From Nocardioides sediminis (lineage in GTDB: Bacteria; Actinomycetota; Actinomycetes; Propionibacteriales; Nocardioidaceae): a stretch of DNA of 64,000 nt. Each line of letters opens with the position of its first letter. Position 1 is the first letter of the stretch. The stretch covers positions 1 through 64,000 of the forward strand of contig NZ_PZYZ01000011.1 in assembly GCF_003047295.1 (NCBI RefSeq), read 5' to 3'. Position numbers and translations under genes: made by a program. This document shows, one piece after another, positions 1 to 7,818 of the stretch. A model generated the notes under the pieces. It searched no databases. It was not told the origin of the DNA and saw only the letters and a list, made by a program, of their open reading frames with translations.

Positions 1-152
1 CACCACCGCGAGGCATGCGACATGGGCTGAGCGCCGTCGCTGACCGGACTCTCAGGCGTGCGCGCACCTCGGCTGAGCGTGCACTCGTCGCGGCAAATCC
101 GGTTATCACAGGGCGGTGAAAGGCCGCTCAAGGTACCCGGCTCCACCTCCGA
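1..152. other. Left-edge intergenic stretch without a recognised gene
   Basis: I see no convincing coding frame or RNA gene here. It could be the downstream flank of a gene lying left of the window or spacer after the SRPBCC gene. Confidence 0.4.
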
Positions 153-602
153 CTAGCCCCCGGCGACTGGCGCGCTTTCCAGGTGACCCTTGAGGCTCGA
201 CCAAATCCGCTGTTCCTGGCGCGTCCCCATCCAAGTGACCAGCGGCCCCAGCAGTCGGAGTCCACCCTTGGGCCGTACCTCTCCGGACCACCGCATCCGG
301 GTTCCCTGCGCGACGGGCTCGAACTTGAGCGTGTACTCGATGTCCATCTGTTTCATCGTGGTGGTGGAGGCCAGCAGCCTTGGCCGGTCGTAGCCCGTGT
401 TCTCGATGAGCATCTCTGCGGTGCGTCCCGCCGATCGGACAGCCGACCTGAACCGGACTCCCTTACCGATCGGTCCGGCGGTCTCCTTCTCGGCGCGCAC
501 CATTTTCGGGTTGTACTGCGGTTCGTTGGTCTGGTCCGCGACGTAGTCGAACACCACTTCCACGGGACGGCCGATCGTGATCTCACCCTCGATTCTCGCC
601 AT
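153..602 (-). CDS. SRPBCC family protein (polyketide cyclase/dehydrase-like)
   Basis: The 149-residue product starts with a beta strand ending in an ITIGRPVEVVFDYVAD segment, typical of START-like SRPBCC proteins, in which a hydrophobic cavity binds a lipid or small ligand. It continues with an NPKMVRAE segment and ends in an amphipathic helix around WSSLKGHLE, the usual SRPBCC architecture and length. There is no signal peptide or membrane segment, so it is probably cytosolic. Ligand and role cannot be read from the sequence. It stands alone, with no close same-strand partner, in the accessory left end. Confident for the fold, not for function. Confidence 0.8.
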   Translation of the reverse strand: MARIEGEITIGRPVEVVFDYVADQTNEPQYNPKMVRAEKETAGPIGKGVRFRSAVRSAGRTAEMLIENTGYDRPRLLASTTTMKQMDIEYTLKFEPVAQGTRMRWSGEVRPKGGLRLLGPLVTWMGTRQEQRIWSSLKGHLESAPVAGG

Positions 603-834
603 GTCGATCCTCCGACTCAGTTACCGGGTTCTCTTGTAAGCGGACTGCGATCGGCCGCGAATGGCCAGAGCGGTTCGGCGATGCCTTAGGGACGAACGTC
701 CCCTCTCGGCCGCACCCCCGGCAGCACCGGGACGCCCCCGGGCATGCTCTGTCATCGGCAGTTGCGCGCGGACAGCGGCAGATCCGGGCGCGCGTAGCCG
801 TCCTCAGCTCGTCGATTGCGTGCCGGAGGCTGCG
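603..834. other. Intergenic stretch, no gene recognised
   Basis: Between the membrane partner gene and the SRPBCC gene. Contains the SRPBCC promoter region by position; I see no RNA gene or clear repeat. Confidence 0.35.
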
Positions 835-1557
835 CTACTGGGGCTGGTCGGGACTGCCGGTGCCCTTTCCGAGTTCGACGCGGCCGATGACGGTGCCGTC
901 GAGGGCGTAGCCCACGAGGGTCGGGTGTGCGTCCGTGGGGAACCAACCCCAGAAGTCGCCGTCGACGAGAAGGGCTGGGTACTCCCGGCCGTCGGGCGTG
1001 TGCACCTCAGCGCGCGCTGCGCTCCCGGCTGAAACGATGTACCCGGCGGTCTGCCCTTGGAAACTCACGTCAGCGCCCCCGAAGTCCGCGCCCAGAGGTG
1101 TGCTTGCACAGAAGTTGTCAGTGACAGGGGTGAAGGACGACGGGAGCGGGTCTTCCGCGCTTTCGGCGCTTTCTACAACGGCCGTTCGACAGGTGTAGTC
1201 GCTACCAGTGGCGAGCACGCTGAAGACCGCGTCGTCCGGGCCCGGCGCTGTGGCCATTCGCTGCGCCCGCGCGGGGTCCACACCCTGATGCCCGTCAACG
1301 GACTTCCAGTACGAGAAGACCTCGGTGAACGAATGGAACGTGAGGTCCCCAGCCGCGACAGCGACTCCGGCTCCGAGTGTCGAAGTTGCGGCGAACGCGA
1401 GGCTCACAAGGGCCACCCGAGAATGAGCCCGTCGACGCGAGCCTGCGCGTGTGGTCGGTTCGGCCAGGATCGCGGTGAGGCTGGCGTGTGACCATTCCGG
1501 GTCCATGGTCACCGGTTCGGGTCGCAGTGCAACGAGCGTGGCGCTGCTGATCTTCAT
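835..1557 (-). CDS. Membrane-anchored hypothetical protein, sigma-factor partner by position
   Basis: The 240-residue protein has a cytoplasmic N-terminal stretch of about 45 residues, one hydrophobic segment (VALVSLAFAATSTLGAGVAV, about residues 48-67) and a long exported C-terminal domain with two cysteines (CRTAV and NFCAST) that could form a disulfide. Its start overlaps the end of the upstream ECF sigma gene by four bases, so the two are translationally coupled. This is the arrangement of an anti-sigma or sigma-regulated membrane protein. The N-terminal part shows no HxxxCxxC zinc-finger anti-sigma motif, so a regulatory role is inferred from context only. Confidence 0.6.
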   Translation of the reverse strand: MKISSATLVALRPEPVTMDPEWSHASLTAILAEPTTRAGSRRRAHSRVALVSLAFAATSTLGAGVAVAAGDLTFHSFTEVFSYWKSVDGHQGVDPARAQRMATAPGPDDAVFSVLATGSDYTCRTAVVESAESAEDPLPSSFTPVTDNFCASTPLGADFGGADVSFQGQTAGYIVSAGSAARAEVHTPDGREYPALLVDGDFWGWFPTDAHPTLVGYALDGTVIGRVELGKGTGSPDQPQ

Positions 1558-2103
1558 GACATCTCCTGGCTCATGAGCGGTGTGGGAACGAACGCGGAGT
1601 GGTCGACGGCTGGCAGTGGCGGCTCATCACGGTTCAGTAGTTCGCGCGCCCTGCTCAGGCGTTTGCGGAAGGTGGCGGGTCTCAGGTTGAGGACCGCTGC
1701 TGCTTCATCGGCGGAGAGGCCATCCCAACTGACGAGGAGCAACGCCTCGCGTTGCTCGTCGCTGAGAGCCGCGAGACGACGAAGTGCTTCGTCTCGCCTG
1801 ACTACCGCGTCGGCGGTGTCTGAAACGGCCGCTGCCGCGTGGTTGAAGAGGGCGATCTTGTCTGCGAGTTGGTCCCGCCTGCGGGTGCTTCTCGAACGGT
1901 TCTTGATGACGCCCGCTGCTGTGCGGAGCAGCCATCCAATCGGAGGCTCCGGAACCTCAGGCCAGCGGCGCCATGCGACCAGGAAGGTCTCTGCGACGAC
2001 GTCTGCCGCCTCGTCCGGACCTAGGTGGCGGCGGGCATACGCCAAAAAGCCGGGGTGCCTCCGAGTGCCAGCAGGCCGTGAACGCTTCCGCCCTGTTCTC
2101 CAT
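1554..2103 (-). CDS. ECF (SigE-family-like) RNA polymerase sigma factor, apparent one-base frameshift near N-terminus
   Basis: The main frame (from a TTG at 2045) encodes most of region 2 (YARRHLGPDEAADVVAETF, VAWRRWP), a linker, and region 4 with its helix-turn-helix (LSADEAAAVLNLRPATFRKR). Alone it lacks the first helix of region 2. An ATG at 2103 opens a frame reading MENRAEAFTACWHSEAPRLF, the missing N-terminus, but it is out of register by one base at a run of five A (2044-2048 on the plus strand). Removing one base joins the parts as ...APRLLAYARRHL. Either the assembly has an extra base or the gene is a recent pseudogene. The product would recruit RNA polymerase to a small regulon, probably including the overlapping membrane gene downstream. 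Confidence 0.75.
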
Positions 2104-2322
2104 ACTTAGAAGTGTCCGGGAGGCGTGGGTTTGTGACCGACCACCACGCAGGAGCGATCTACCGCTTCATGGCATCCACCGACCGAGCGTCGCCGGAATG
2201 CAAGACCGCGCTCACATCGGCATGATCGCGCTCTCAGCGGAAGGTTGCACCGACCCGGTCGCCTATCGGGTCGACGGATAATCGGCTGCCTATCCGGTAC
2301 CAGCTCCGAAATACTCCTGCCT
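2104..2322. other. Divergent intergenic region (sigma factor / AadA-like gene)
   Basis: Holds the promoters of both genes by position. A CGACCCG/CGGGTCG inverted repeat at about 2251-2273 lies before the AadA-like start. No classical ECF -35 GGAAC seen for the sigma gene. Confidence 0.35.
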
Positions 2323-3081
2323 GTGGCAACGACGGTCCAGACTCTCCAAGAACTGATGACACGGGAGGCGCCGGGCTCACCCGTGGCCATGTACCTGACC
2401 GGCTCGTACTGCGACGGCGGGCTGCGCCCGGAGAGCGACCTCGACATCTTGCTCATCACCCGCGTGCCGCTACAGGTCGGCGAGCGTCGCATGCTCATCG
2501 CGCACCTTCTGGGCTACTCGGGAAAGCGTGCCACCAGGCAACCGGGCCGACCTATCGAGCTGACCTCACTCGTCTTGGACGACATCAAGCCCTGGCGCTA
2601 CCCGGCCATGCGTGACTTTCTCTACGGCGAGTGGCTCCGAACCGATTACGAGGCTGGCCGCCTACCCCACCGCGAGACCGATCCCAACCTTCCTGTCATC
2701 CTCACGTCCGCCCGCCAGCACTCGTCCGTACTGATGGGTCCGCCGCTGGCCGAACTCACCGAACCCGTGCCCCGGGAGCACCTGACGCAGTCGATGTTCG
2801 ACGCCCTGCCCAGCCTGCTCGACGACCTCGTCGGTGACGAACGCAACGTCCTTCTGACGCTCGCTCGCATCCTCTTCACGCTCCGCACCGGCCTTATCGC
2901 ACCGAAGGATGTAGCCGCGGCCGACGTCTGTTCGACCCTCGCATCGGCCCACGCGCACACCCTGGACCGCGCCGCGCGGGCTTATCGCGGCGAGCTCCGC
3001 GACGACTGGACCGAGCTCCACTACGAAGCATCAGCCGCAGCCATGGCCCTGACTGACCGCATCTACGCGCTCCGGCCCTGA
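2323..3081 (+). CDS. AadA-like aminoglycoside nucleotidyltransferase (ANT(3'')/ANT(9) family)
   Basis: From a GTG at 2323 this is 252 residues, close to the AadA family length. The nucleotidyltransferase signature is intact: GS at residues 27-28, then SDLD at about 38-41, giving the paired aspartates that bind metal-ATP. The C-terminal domain carries DERNVLLTLARI and TGLIAPKDVAA, closely resembling the segments that define AadA adenylyltransferases. Such enzymes transfer AMP to a hydroxyl of streptomycin, spectinomycin or related drugs. No integron, transposon or resistance gene lies beside it, so it looks chromosomal. The frame stays open upstream to 2245, but those residues are not family-like. 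Drug specificity is not readable. Confidence 0.82.
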   Translation: MATTVQTLQELMTREAPGSPVAMYLTGSYCDGGLRPESDLDILLITRVPLQVGERRMLIAHLLGYSGKRATRQPGRPIELTSLVLDDIKPWRYPAMRDFLYGEWLRTDYEAGRLPHRETDPNLPVILTSARQHSSVLMGPPLAELTEPVPREHLTQSMFDALPSLLDDLVGDERNVLLTLARILFTLRTGLIAPKDVAAADVCSTLASAHAHTLDRAARAYRGELRDDWTELHYEASAAAMALTDRIYALRP

Positions 3082-3159
3082 CACCCGATCATCGCCACTG
3101 TGCGCGCGCACTTCGCGGCGGACGTTGTCCGGCGTGGGATTCGCCTGAATACTGCCACG

Positions 3160-3675
3160 GTGGGTATTCGCAACTACCTGGTCGAGGGCGTCTCCGGCAC
3201 GGGGAAGACGTCGGTGTGTCGAGAGCTGAAGCGGCGCGGCTACCAGGCCATCAACGGCGACCGGGACCTTGCGTACCAAGGCGACCCGGAGACTGGCGCA
3301 GCAATCGATAGCGCAGTCCACGAGCACCACATCTGGGACGTCAGTCGAGTGCGGGCCCTTGTGGCCGACGATCGGGAGCCCGTCACCTTCTTCTGCGGAG
3401 GCTCTCGAAACTTCTTGAAGTTCATCGATCTGTTCGACGGGGTCTTCGTCCTAGACGTCGATCTCGAAACCTTGCACTGGCGGCTCGACCACCGCCCGCC
3501 AGACGAGTGGGGCTCGAGACCATCCGAGCGCGATCTCATCGTCCGACTGCACCGGACCAAGGAAGATATCCCCCGGAACGGGGTGGTGATCGATGCAACG
3601 CCACCACTCGCGAAGGTCGTCGACGAGATCCTCCGTCATGTGGGCCAGCTCGATGCTGACAGCGGCGACACCTAA
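3160..3675 (+). CDS. P-loop nucleoside/adenylate kinase-like ATPase
   Basis: The protein (171 residues from GTG 3160) opens with a beta strand and a Walker A motif GVSGTGKT at residues 10-17, followed by a helix and GYQAINGDRDL, where small-molecule kinases place substrate-binding residues. A hydrophobic strand DGVFVLDVD and a charged lid-like stretch (HRPPDEWGSRPSERD) follow, as in nucleoside or shikimate kinase relatives. The final part, GVVIDATPPLAKVVDEIL, is also typical. Substrate unknown. It lies 78 bases after the AadA-like gene on the same strand and may be co-transcribed. The frame is open back to 3100, but the Walker strand sits naturally near the 3160 start. Confidence 0.7.
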   Translation: MGIRNYLVEGVSGTGKTSVCRELKRRGYQAINGDRDLAYQGDPETGAAIDSAVHEHHIWDVSRVRALVADDREPVTFFCGGSRNFLKFIDLFDGVFVLDVDLETLHWRLDHRPPDEWGSRPSERDLIVRLHRTKEDIPRNGVVIDATPPLAKVVDEILRHVGQLDADSGDT

Positions 3676-3813
3676 GGAGACCCGGCCAACCGCTCATCGG
3701 CCCGAGTGCACTTTCCCTCCCCGCGGCAGTTCCGGATGGTCGCGAGCGCACGCTTACTCGCGGCAGCGAGCGCATAGCGGACTCACTGCAGAAGAGTGCC
3801 TAGGGCGGATGCT

Positions 3814-4368
3814 TCAGGGGTCGTCCCTGAGGACCGCGCCATGAAACGTCACGGCCTCACGCAGATCACGTTCCGCTTGTATGCAGCGTCCCTCGCCCCA
3901 CAGAAGGGTCGCGGGTTGAGACCTCGCACCCACCAGAAGTCGCGGACTGGGCCAGTTCTTGCGATTGACCAGCAGTTGCGGCCATCCGTCGATGCCGTAG
4001 GTGAACCAGTTCCGAGCGATGAGCGCGTGCCAGTTCAGAGCGCCGTGCAGCCTCACGCTGGTGATGTCTGGGCACGGGTGACGTTGCACGATCTTTGCGC
4101 CCCGAAGGACGCGCAGTTCACCGTCTGAGACCTCGTAGGAAACCCGTCCGGGGCGTAGCCACCACCACAACGCCACAGGGGCCCCTACGGCGAGGGTCAC
4201 GACGACGACGAACGCTAGAACTCCCAGCAGTGCCTCTTCGGCGGAGGAGGCGTTATCGCTGAAGGTCAATCCACCCATGATGACGACGCAGACGACAAGG
4301 AAGCGCAGTCCAACGAACACCATGGCTGTCCAGGCGCGCGCACTGTCGGGCTCAACTCGCACGTGCAC
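3814..4368 (-). CDS. Membrane protein with PH-like C-terminal domain
   Basis: The 184-residue protein (GTG start at 4368) has two strongly hydrophobic segments (AMVFVGLRFLVVCVVIMG, about 15-32, and LLGVLAFVVVVTLAVGAPVA, about 47-66). A soluble domain of short beta strands follows (VSYEVSDGELRVLRGAK, DITSVRLHG, PQLLVNRKN, PSPRLLVGAR), resembling bacterial PH-like domains. No enzymatic motif is visible. It is convergent with the P-loop gene and isolated otherwise. Function unknown. Confidence 0.6.
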   Translation of the reverse strand: MHVRVEPDSARAWTAMVFVGLRFLVVCVVIMGGLTFSDNASSAEEALLGVLAFVVVVTLAVGAPVALWWWLRPGRVSYEVSDGELRVLRGAKIVQRHPCPDITSVRLHGALNWHALIARNWFTYGIDGWPQLLVNRKNWPSPRLLVGARSQPATLLWGEGRCIQAERDLREAVTFHGAVLRDDP

Positions 4369-4542
4369 TCGCTGCCCAGCCCCTCAGATTTCCTTCTTTG
4401 TCGAACCGTTGCGCCACGCGATGGCACCCCTCAGGGTGTGCAGGCTGTCGCTGCTTGCTTGATCGCTCATCGGCATTATGCACGTCACCTCAACGTCCTC
4501 AATTCGGCACGAGCGGACGTTTGCCAACATGATGAGTGAGTG

Positions 4543-4890
4543 ATGCCTACGCCCAGCGAGAGTGAACCGTTGCGCGTCCGGATGATGACCGATGACGTTT
4601 CAGGAATCGGCCTGTGGGACCAGTCGGTCACCTACGACGAGGAAGACTTGCCTCTCCCGGACGAGTTGCGGGGACGTCTCCGGCAATGGGTGGACGAGTA
4701 CACGGCCACCATCGGTGGCGAGAACGCACACTGGACGCTTGACGACCTGTACGAGCACGACCGACGCGGTTACGCCCTGAGCCACGACATGCAACGAGCC
4801 CTCGGCCCCAAGTACCGCATCGAGTACGTCTTCGAGACGAGAAGACTGCGACAGGAACTCAAGTCCTCGAGACGGTACGACGAGCCGTGA
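4543..4890 (+). CDS. Hypothetical protein, 115 residues
   Basis: A charged soluble protein with many Asp/Glu and Arg residues and no signal peptide or membrane segment. The acidic stretch TYDEEDLPLPDELRGRLRQW is followed by a helix (WVDEYTATIG) and a basic C-terminus. I do not recognise a family. ATG 4543 is chosen over the immediately preceding GTG at 4540. The composition, less GC-biased than genes to the right, fits the accessory left end. Confidence 0.5.
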   Translation: MPTPSESEPLRVRMMTDDVSGIGLWDQSVTYDEEDLPLPDELRGRLRQWVDEYTATIGGENAHWTLDDLYEHDRRGYALSHDMQRALGPKYRIEYVFETRRLRQELKSSRRYDEP

Positions 4891-5064
4891 CTCCAGCAGC
4901 GGAACGGAGCGGCGTCAACGCGCCGCTTCGGCAAGTCAGAACTTCACGCAGGGCGGCATGTCAGTGCGAATGCCCGTCTGCCCATCTGCCTGTCCGCAAC
5001 CGTTCTCCACAGGCTCGGTCATAGCGGGACTCCGTTGTCGGTGGTCGCTGCAAGGGTGTTGCCC

Positions 5065-6456
5065 ATGACCACCACCGCCACCGCACCGAGCAGCAGCCGG
5101 CTGCTCGACCGCGCCGTGGCGGCCATGGCGACCCGGCGGCACGCGGAGGTCGAGGTGCTGGAAACCGTCCTGGCCTTCGCCCACGCTCACGCGGTCGCGG
5201 ATGCCGAGCAGGCCGCGGGCTGGCGCTCGGACGCCGCTCCGGCGCCGGGTTCGGCCGCAGCGCTGTTCGGCGAGCAAGCGGTCACGATCGCGGGGCCGGG
5301 TGCACCGCTGGTGGCGGAGTTCGCGCCGATGGAGCTCGCTGCCGCGCTCGACCTCTCGCACGAGGCCGCGCTGGCGCTGCTCGGCGACGTCCTCGACCTG
5401 GCCCACCGTCTCCCCCGGCTCTGGGCCCTCGTCCGTGACCTCCGGGTCCCGGTCCACGTGGCCCGCCGTGCTGCGCAGGAGTCCCGAGACCTCTCGGCCG
5501 ACGCAGCCGACCACGCCGACCGGCTGCTGGTCTGGCAGCCGCGCCGACTCAACCCGCACCGCATCGGCGTGCTGGTCCACGAGGCACGCCTCTACGCCGA
5601 CCCCGACCGCGCCGTCGCCGACCACGACGCCGCCGCGGCGGCCCGCAAGGTCGACGTCCGGCTGGGCCACGGCGCTCCGGGCACCGGCGAGGTGTTCATG
5701 GTCCTCGACGAGGCCGACGCCATGGCCTTCGACCAGACCGTCACGACGATGGCCGCGACCGCCGGAGTTCTCGGACACCCCGGGTCCGTCGACGTCCGCC
5801 GTGCCCACGCCGTCGGGCTGCTGGCCGATCCGCAGAGGGTGCTCGACCTCCTCGCCGTGGCCGGCGCCGACCCCGACCGGCTCGACGACGACCCCCGGAC
5901 GTGCCCGGCCGAGGACGCCGCCCACGCCTCGGCGACTCCTTTCGGCCGCGGGGGCGGCGAGGCGGTGATCGTCCTCCACGTCACCGATCGCGCCCTGCTG
6001 ACCGGCGGCCTCCTGCCCGGCCGCGACGGCGTCGCACGCTCCGCGAAGCTCGGACCGGTCCTGATGGAACGGCTCGCCGGGTGGCTCGTGGCGGCCGGCA
6101 AGGTCACCGTCAAACCCGTGCTCGACGTCACGACCATCCCGGCCGTCGACCAGCACGACCCGCCGCCCCGGATGGTCGAAGCCGTGCGGCTCCGTGACGA
6201 GACGTGCGTCTACCCCCGCTGCGGGCGGCCCTCGTCCGCCTGCGACCTCGACCACATCGAGGCCTATGTGCCGGTGGACGAGGGCGGGCCGCCGGGCCAG
6301 ACCCACCCCGACAACCTCGCCCCGCTCTGCCGACGCCACCACCGCGCCAAGACGCATGGCGACTTCGCCTACCGCCGGCGGGCGGACGGGTCCTACGAGT
6401 GGACCCTCCCCACCGGCACCCGGGTCACGACCGACCCGCCGCACCGACGACCCTGA
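5065..6456 (+). CDS. DUF222 / 13E12-repeat family HNH endonuclease domain protein
   Basis: The 463-residue protein has a long alpha-helical N-terminal DUF222 region rich in Ala, Asp and Arg (roughly residues 20-330) and a C-terminal HNH nuclease module. The HNH part shows the CVYPRC and SACDLDHIEAY segments, then a TH(P)DNL segment and LCRRHHRAKTH, i.e. the zinc cysteines and the metal-binding His/Asn/His. These proteins are multicopy in actinobacteria, especially Nocardioidaceae and mycobacteria; their role is unknown and self-splicing or mobile activity has not been shown. ATG 5065 is preferred over the upstream TTG 5035. No transposase or repeats flank it. Confidence 0.85.
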   Translation: MTTTATAPSSSRLLDRAVAAMATRRHAEVEVLETVLAFAHAHAVADAEQAAGWRSDAAPAPGSAAALFGEQAVTIAGPGAPLVAEFAPMELAAALDLSHEAALALLGDVLDLAHRLPRLWALVRDLRVPVHVARRAAQESRDLSADAADHADRLLVWQPRRLNPHRIGVLVHEARLYADPDRAVADHDAAAAARKVDVRLGHGAPGTGEVFMVLDEADAMAFDQTVTTMAATAGVLGHPGSVDVRRAHAVGLLADPQRVLDLLAVAGADPDRLDDDPRTCPAEDAAHASATPFGRGGGEAVIVLHVTDRALLTGGLLPGRDGVARSAKLGPVLMERLAGWLVAAGKVTVKPVLDVTTIPAVDQHDPPPRMVEAVRLRDETCVYPRCGRPSSACDLDHIEAYVPVDEGGPPGQTHPDNLAPLCRRHHRAKTHGDFAYRRRADGSYEWTLPTGTRVTTDPPHRRP

Positions 6457-6630
6457 CCGCCCCGCTGAGCCCGACACCCACCAGGTGAGCGGGCCCTCGG
6501 CGCGTCGAGCCCCCGTCAGGCACCGCTGTCCGCGGGCTCGGGACGCCCGAGCGGAGCGAAGGCCCGCGGCAGTCGTCATCGCCGCACGTGGACCTGACGC
6601 ACGGCCTCGTCGGACGCCCGCCGCCCGGCG

Positions 6631-7764
6631 ATGGCTGCCCGGGCGGGCTACGGCACGATGGCGCAGGTGCACAGCGCCGAGTCCAGCCCCCCGGAGTGGG
6701 GCGGCCCCGCCGTCGCCCGCGCGATGAAGGCAGACCTCGAGGCGGCTTCACTCCGAGTGCCGGGGGTCAGCCTGGCGGTCGCGGCACACGGCCGGGTCGA
6801 GAGCGCCCAGGCGTTCGGGTTGCTGGCCGCGGACAGGGCCGAGCGTGTCTCCACCACGTCGATGTTTCACGCGGCGTCGATGAGCAAGCTCGTCACTGCC
6901 CTGGGCGTGCTGCGGCTGGTGAGCCAGGGCCACGTAAACCTGGACGAGGACGTCAACGGACTGCTGCGGTCATGGCAGGTCCCCGACGACGGGGCCGCAG
7001 CGCCCAGTCCAGTGACCTTGCGGATGCTGCTGAGCCACCAGAGCGGCATCGTCGACGCGGAGGGCACCTTCGATGTCTGTCCACCCGAGCTGGACGAACC
7101 CGAGCTGCTGGACGTCCTGCGCGGTCGATCCGCGCTCAACCCGCATCCGGTGCGAGTGACGCACGTGCCGGGCAGCCAGTTCTCCTATTCCGACGCTGGC
7201 TACTGCGTCGTCGAGCAGGCACTGACCGACGTCACGCTGACCCCCTTCGACGACGTCATGAGACAGCTGGTACTCGACCCGCTCGACATGACCCGTAGTC
7301 GGTTCGGGGCCCCGGTCGCCCACTCCGACGACACGGACGTGGCCGCTGGACACGATCGAGGTGGCGCGGTCATCGACGGTCGCCACCCCCGCTACCCCTA
7401 TCTGGCGGCCGCCGGCCTCTGGTCCACTCCGACCGACCTCGCGCGGGTCCTGTCCGAGCTCCACCAGGCACTGTCCGGCGGAGGAAGGCTCGGCCTCGCT
7501 CGCGAGCACGCGGCCGGCATGGTCCGCGGGCAGGCGAGCACCCCATGGGCCGGCCTTGGCACCTTCGTCGGCGGTACCGACCGAGCGCGCATCACGTCGC
7601 TGGGCTGGGGTGTCGGCTTCCAGTGCATGCTGCGCGCCTATCCCTACTCCGGAGACGCTGTGCTCGTCATGACCAGCTGCGACCCGGGACGTCCGCAGGA
7701 CGAGGCGCTCACCGGCCACCTCGTACACGAGGTGGAGACGACGCGGGACTGGGCGCGCCAGTAG
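6631..7764 (+). CDS. Serine hydrolase, class C beta-lactamase/penicillin-binding-protein-like
   Basis: The 377-residue protein has the SxxK nucleophile motif as SMSK (in MFHAASMSKLVTAL), a downstream YSD in FSYSDAGYCVVEQ replacing the usual YxN, and a glycine-rich GWGVGFQCM segment near the C-terminus where the third motif is expected. LRMLLSHQSGI is the characteristic beta-lactamase-fold stretch after the active site. There is no clear signal peptide, so it is more likely a cytosolic esterase/peptidase-like hydrolase than a true beta-lactamase. ATG 6658 is an alternative start. It is convergent with the PucR gene. Substrate unknown. Confidence 0.8.
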   Translation: MAARAGYGTMAQVHSAESSPPEWGGPAVARAMKADLEAASLRVPGVSLAVAAHGRVESAQAFGLLAADRAERVSTTSMFHAASMSKLVTALGVLRLVSQGHVNLDEDVNGLLRSWQVPDDGAAAPSPVTLRMLLSHQSGIVDAEGTFDVCPPELDEPELLDVLRGRSALNPHPVRVTHVPGSQFSYSDAGYCVVEQALTDVTLTPFDDVMRQLVLDPLDMTRSRFGAPVAHSDDTDVAAGHDRGGAVIDGRHPRYPYLAAAGLWSTPTDLARVLSELHQALSGGGRLGLAREHAAGMVRGQASTPWAGLGTFVGGTDRARITSLGWGVGFQCMLRAYPYSGDAVLVMTSCDPGRPQDEALTGHLVHEVETTRDWARQ

Positions 7765-7818
7765 TCGTCGTCAGCAGGGCCCGACCGGCATGACGAGGGA
7801 GTACGCCACGGGACCAAG

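Noticed and set aside
3676..3813. Repeated GCGAGCGCA words in the gap after the P-loop gene
   Set aside because: Short, imperfect and without consistent spacing; not distinguishable from GC-rich background.
5065..6456. Treating the HNH protein as a group II intron or homing element
   Set aside because: No intron boundaries, reverse transcriptase or interrupted host gene are present; DUF222/HNH proteins are common free-standing genes.
4936..6672. A 578-codon minus-strand frame opposite the DUF222/HNH gene
   Set aside because: Shadow of the HNH gene; no recognisable domain and no ribosome-binding site of note.
6631..7764. Reading the serine hydrolase as a true AmpC-type resistance beta-lactamase
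   Set aside because: No signal peptide and the second motif is YSD rather than YxN, so resistance is not supported.
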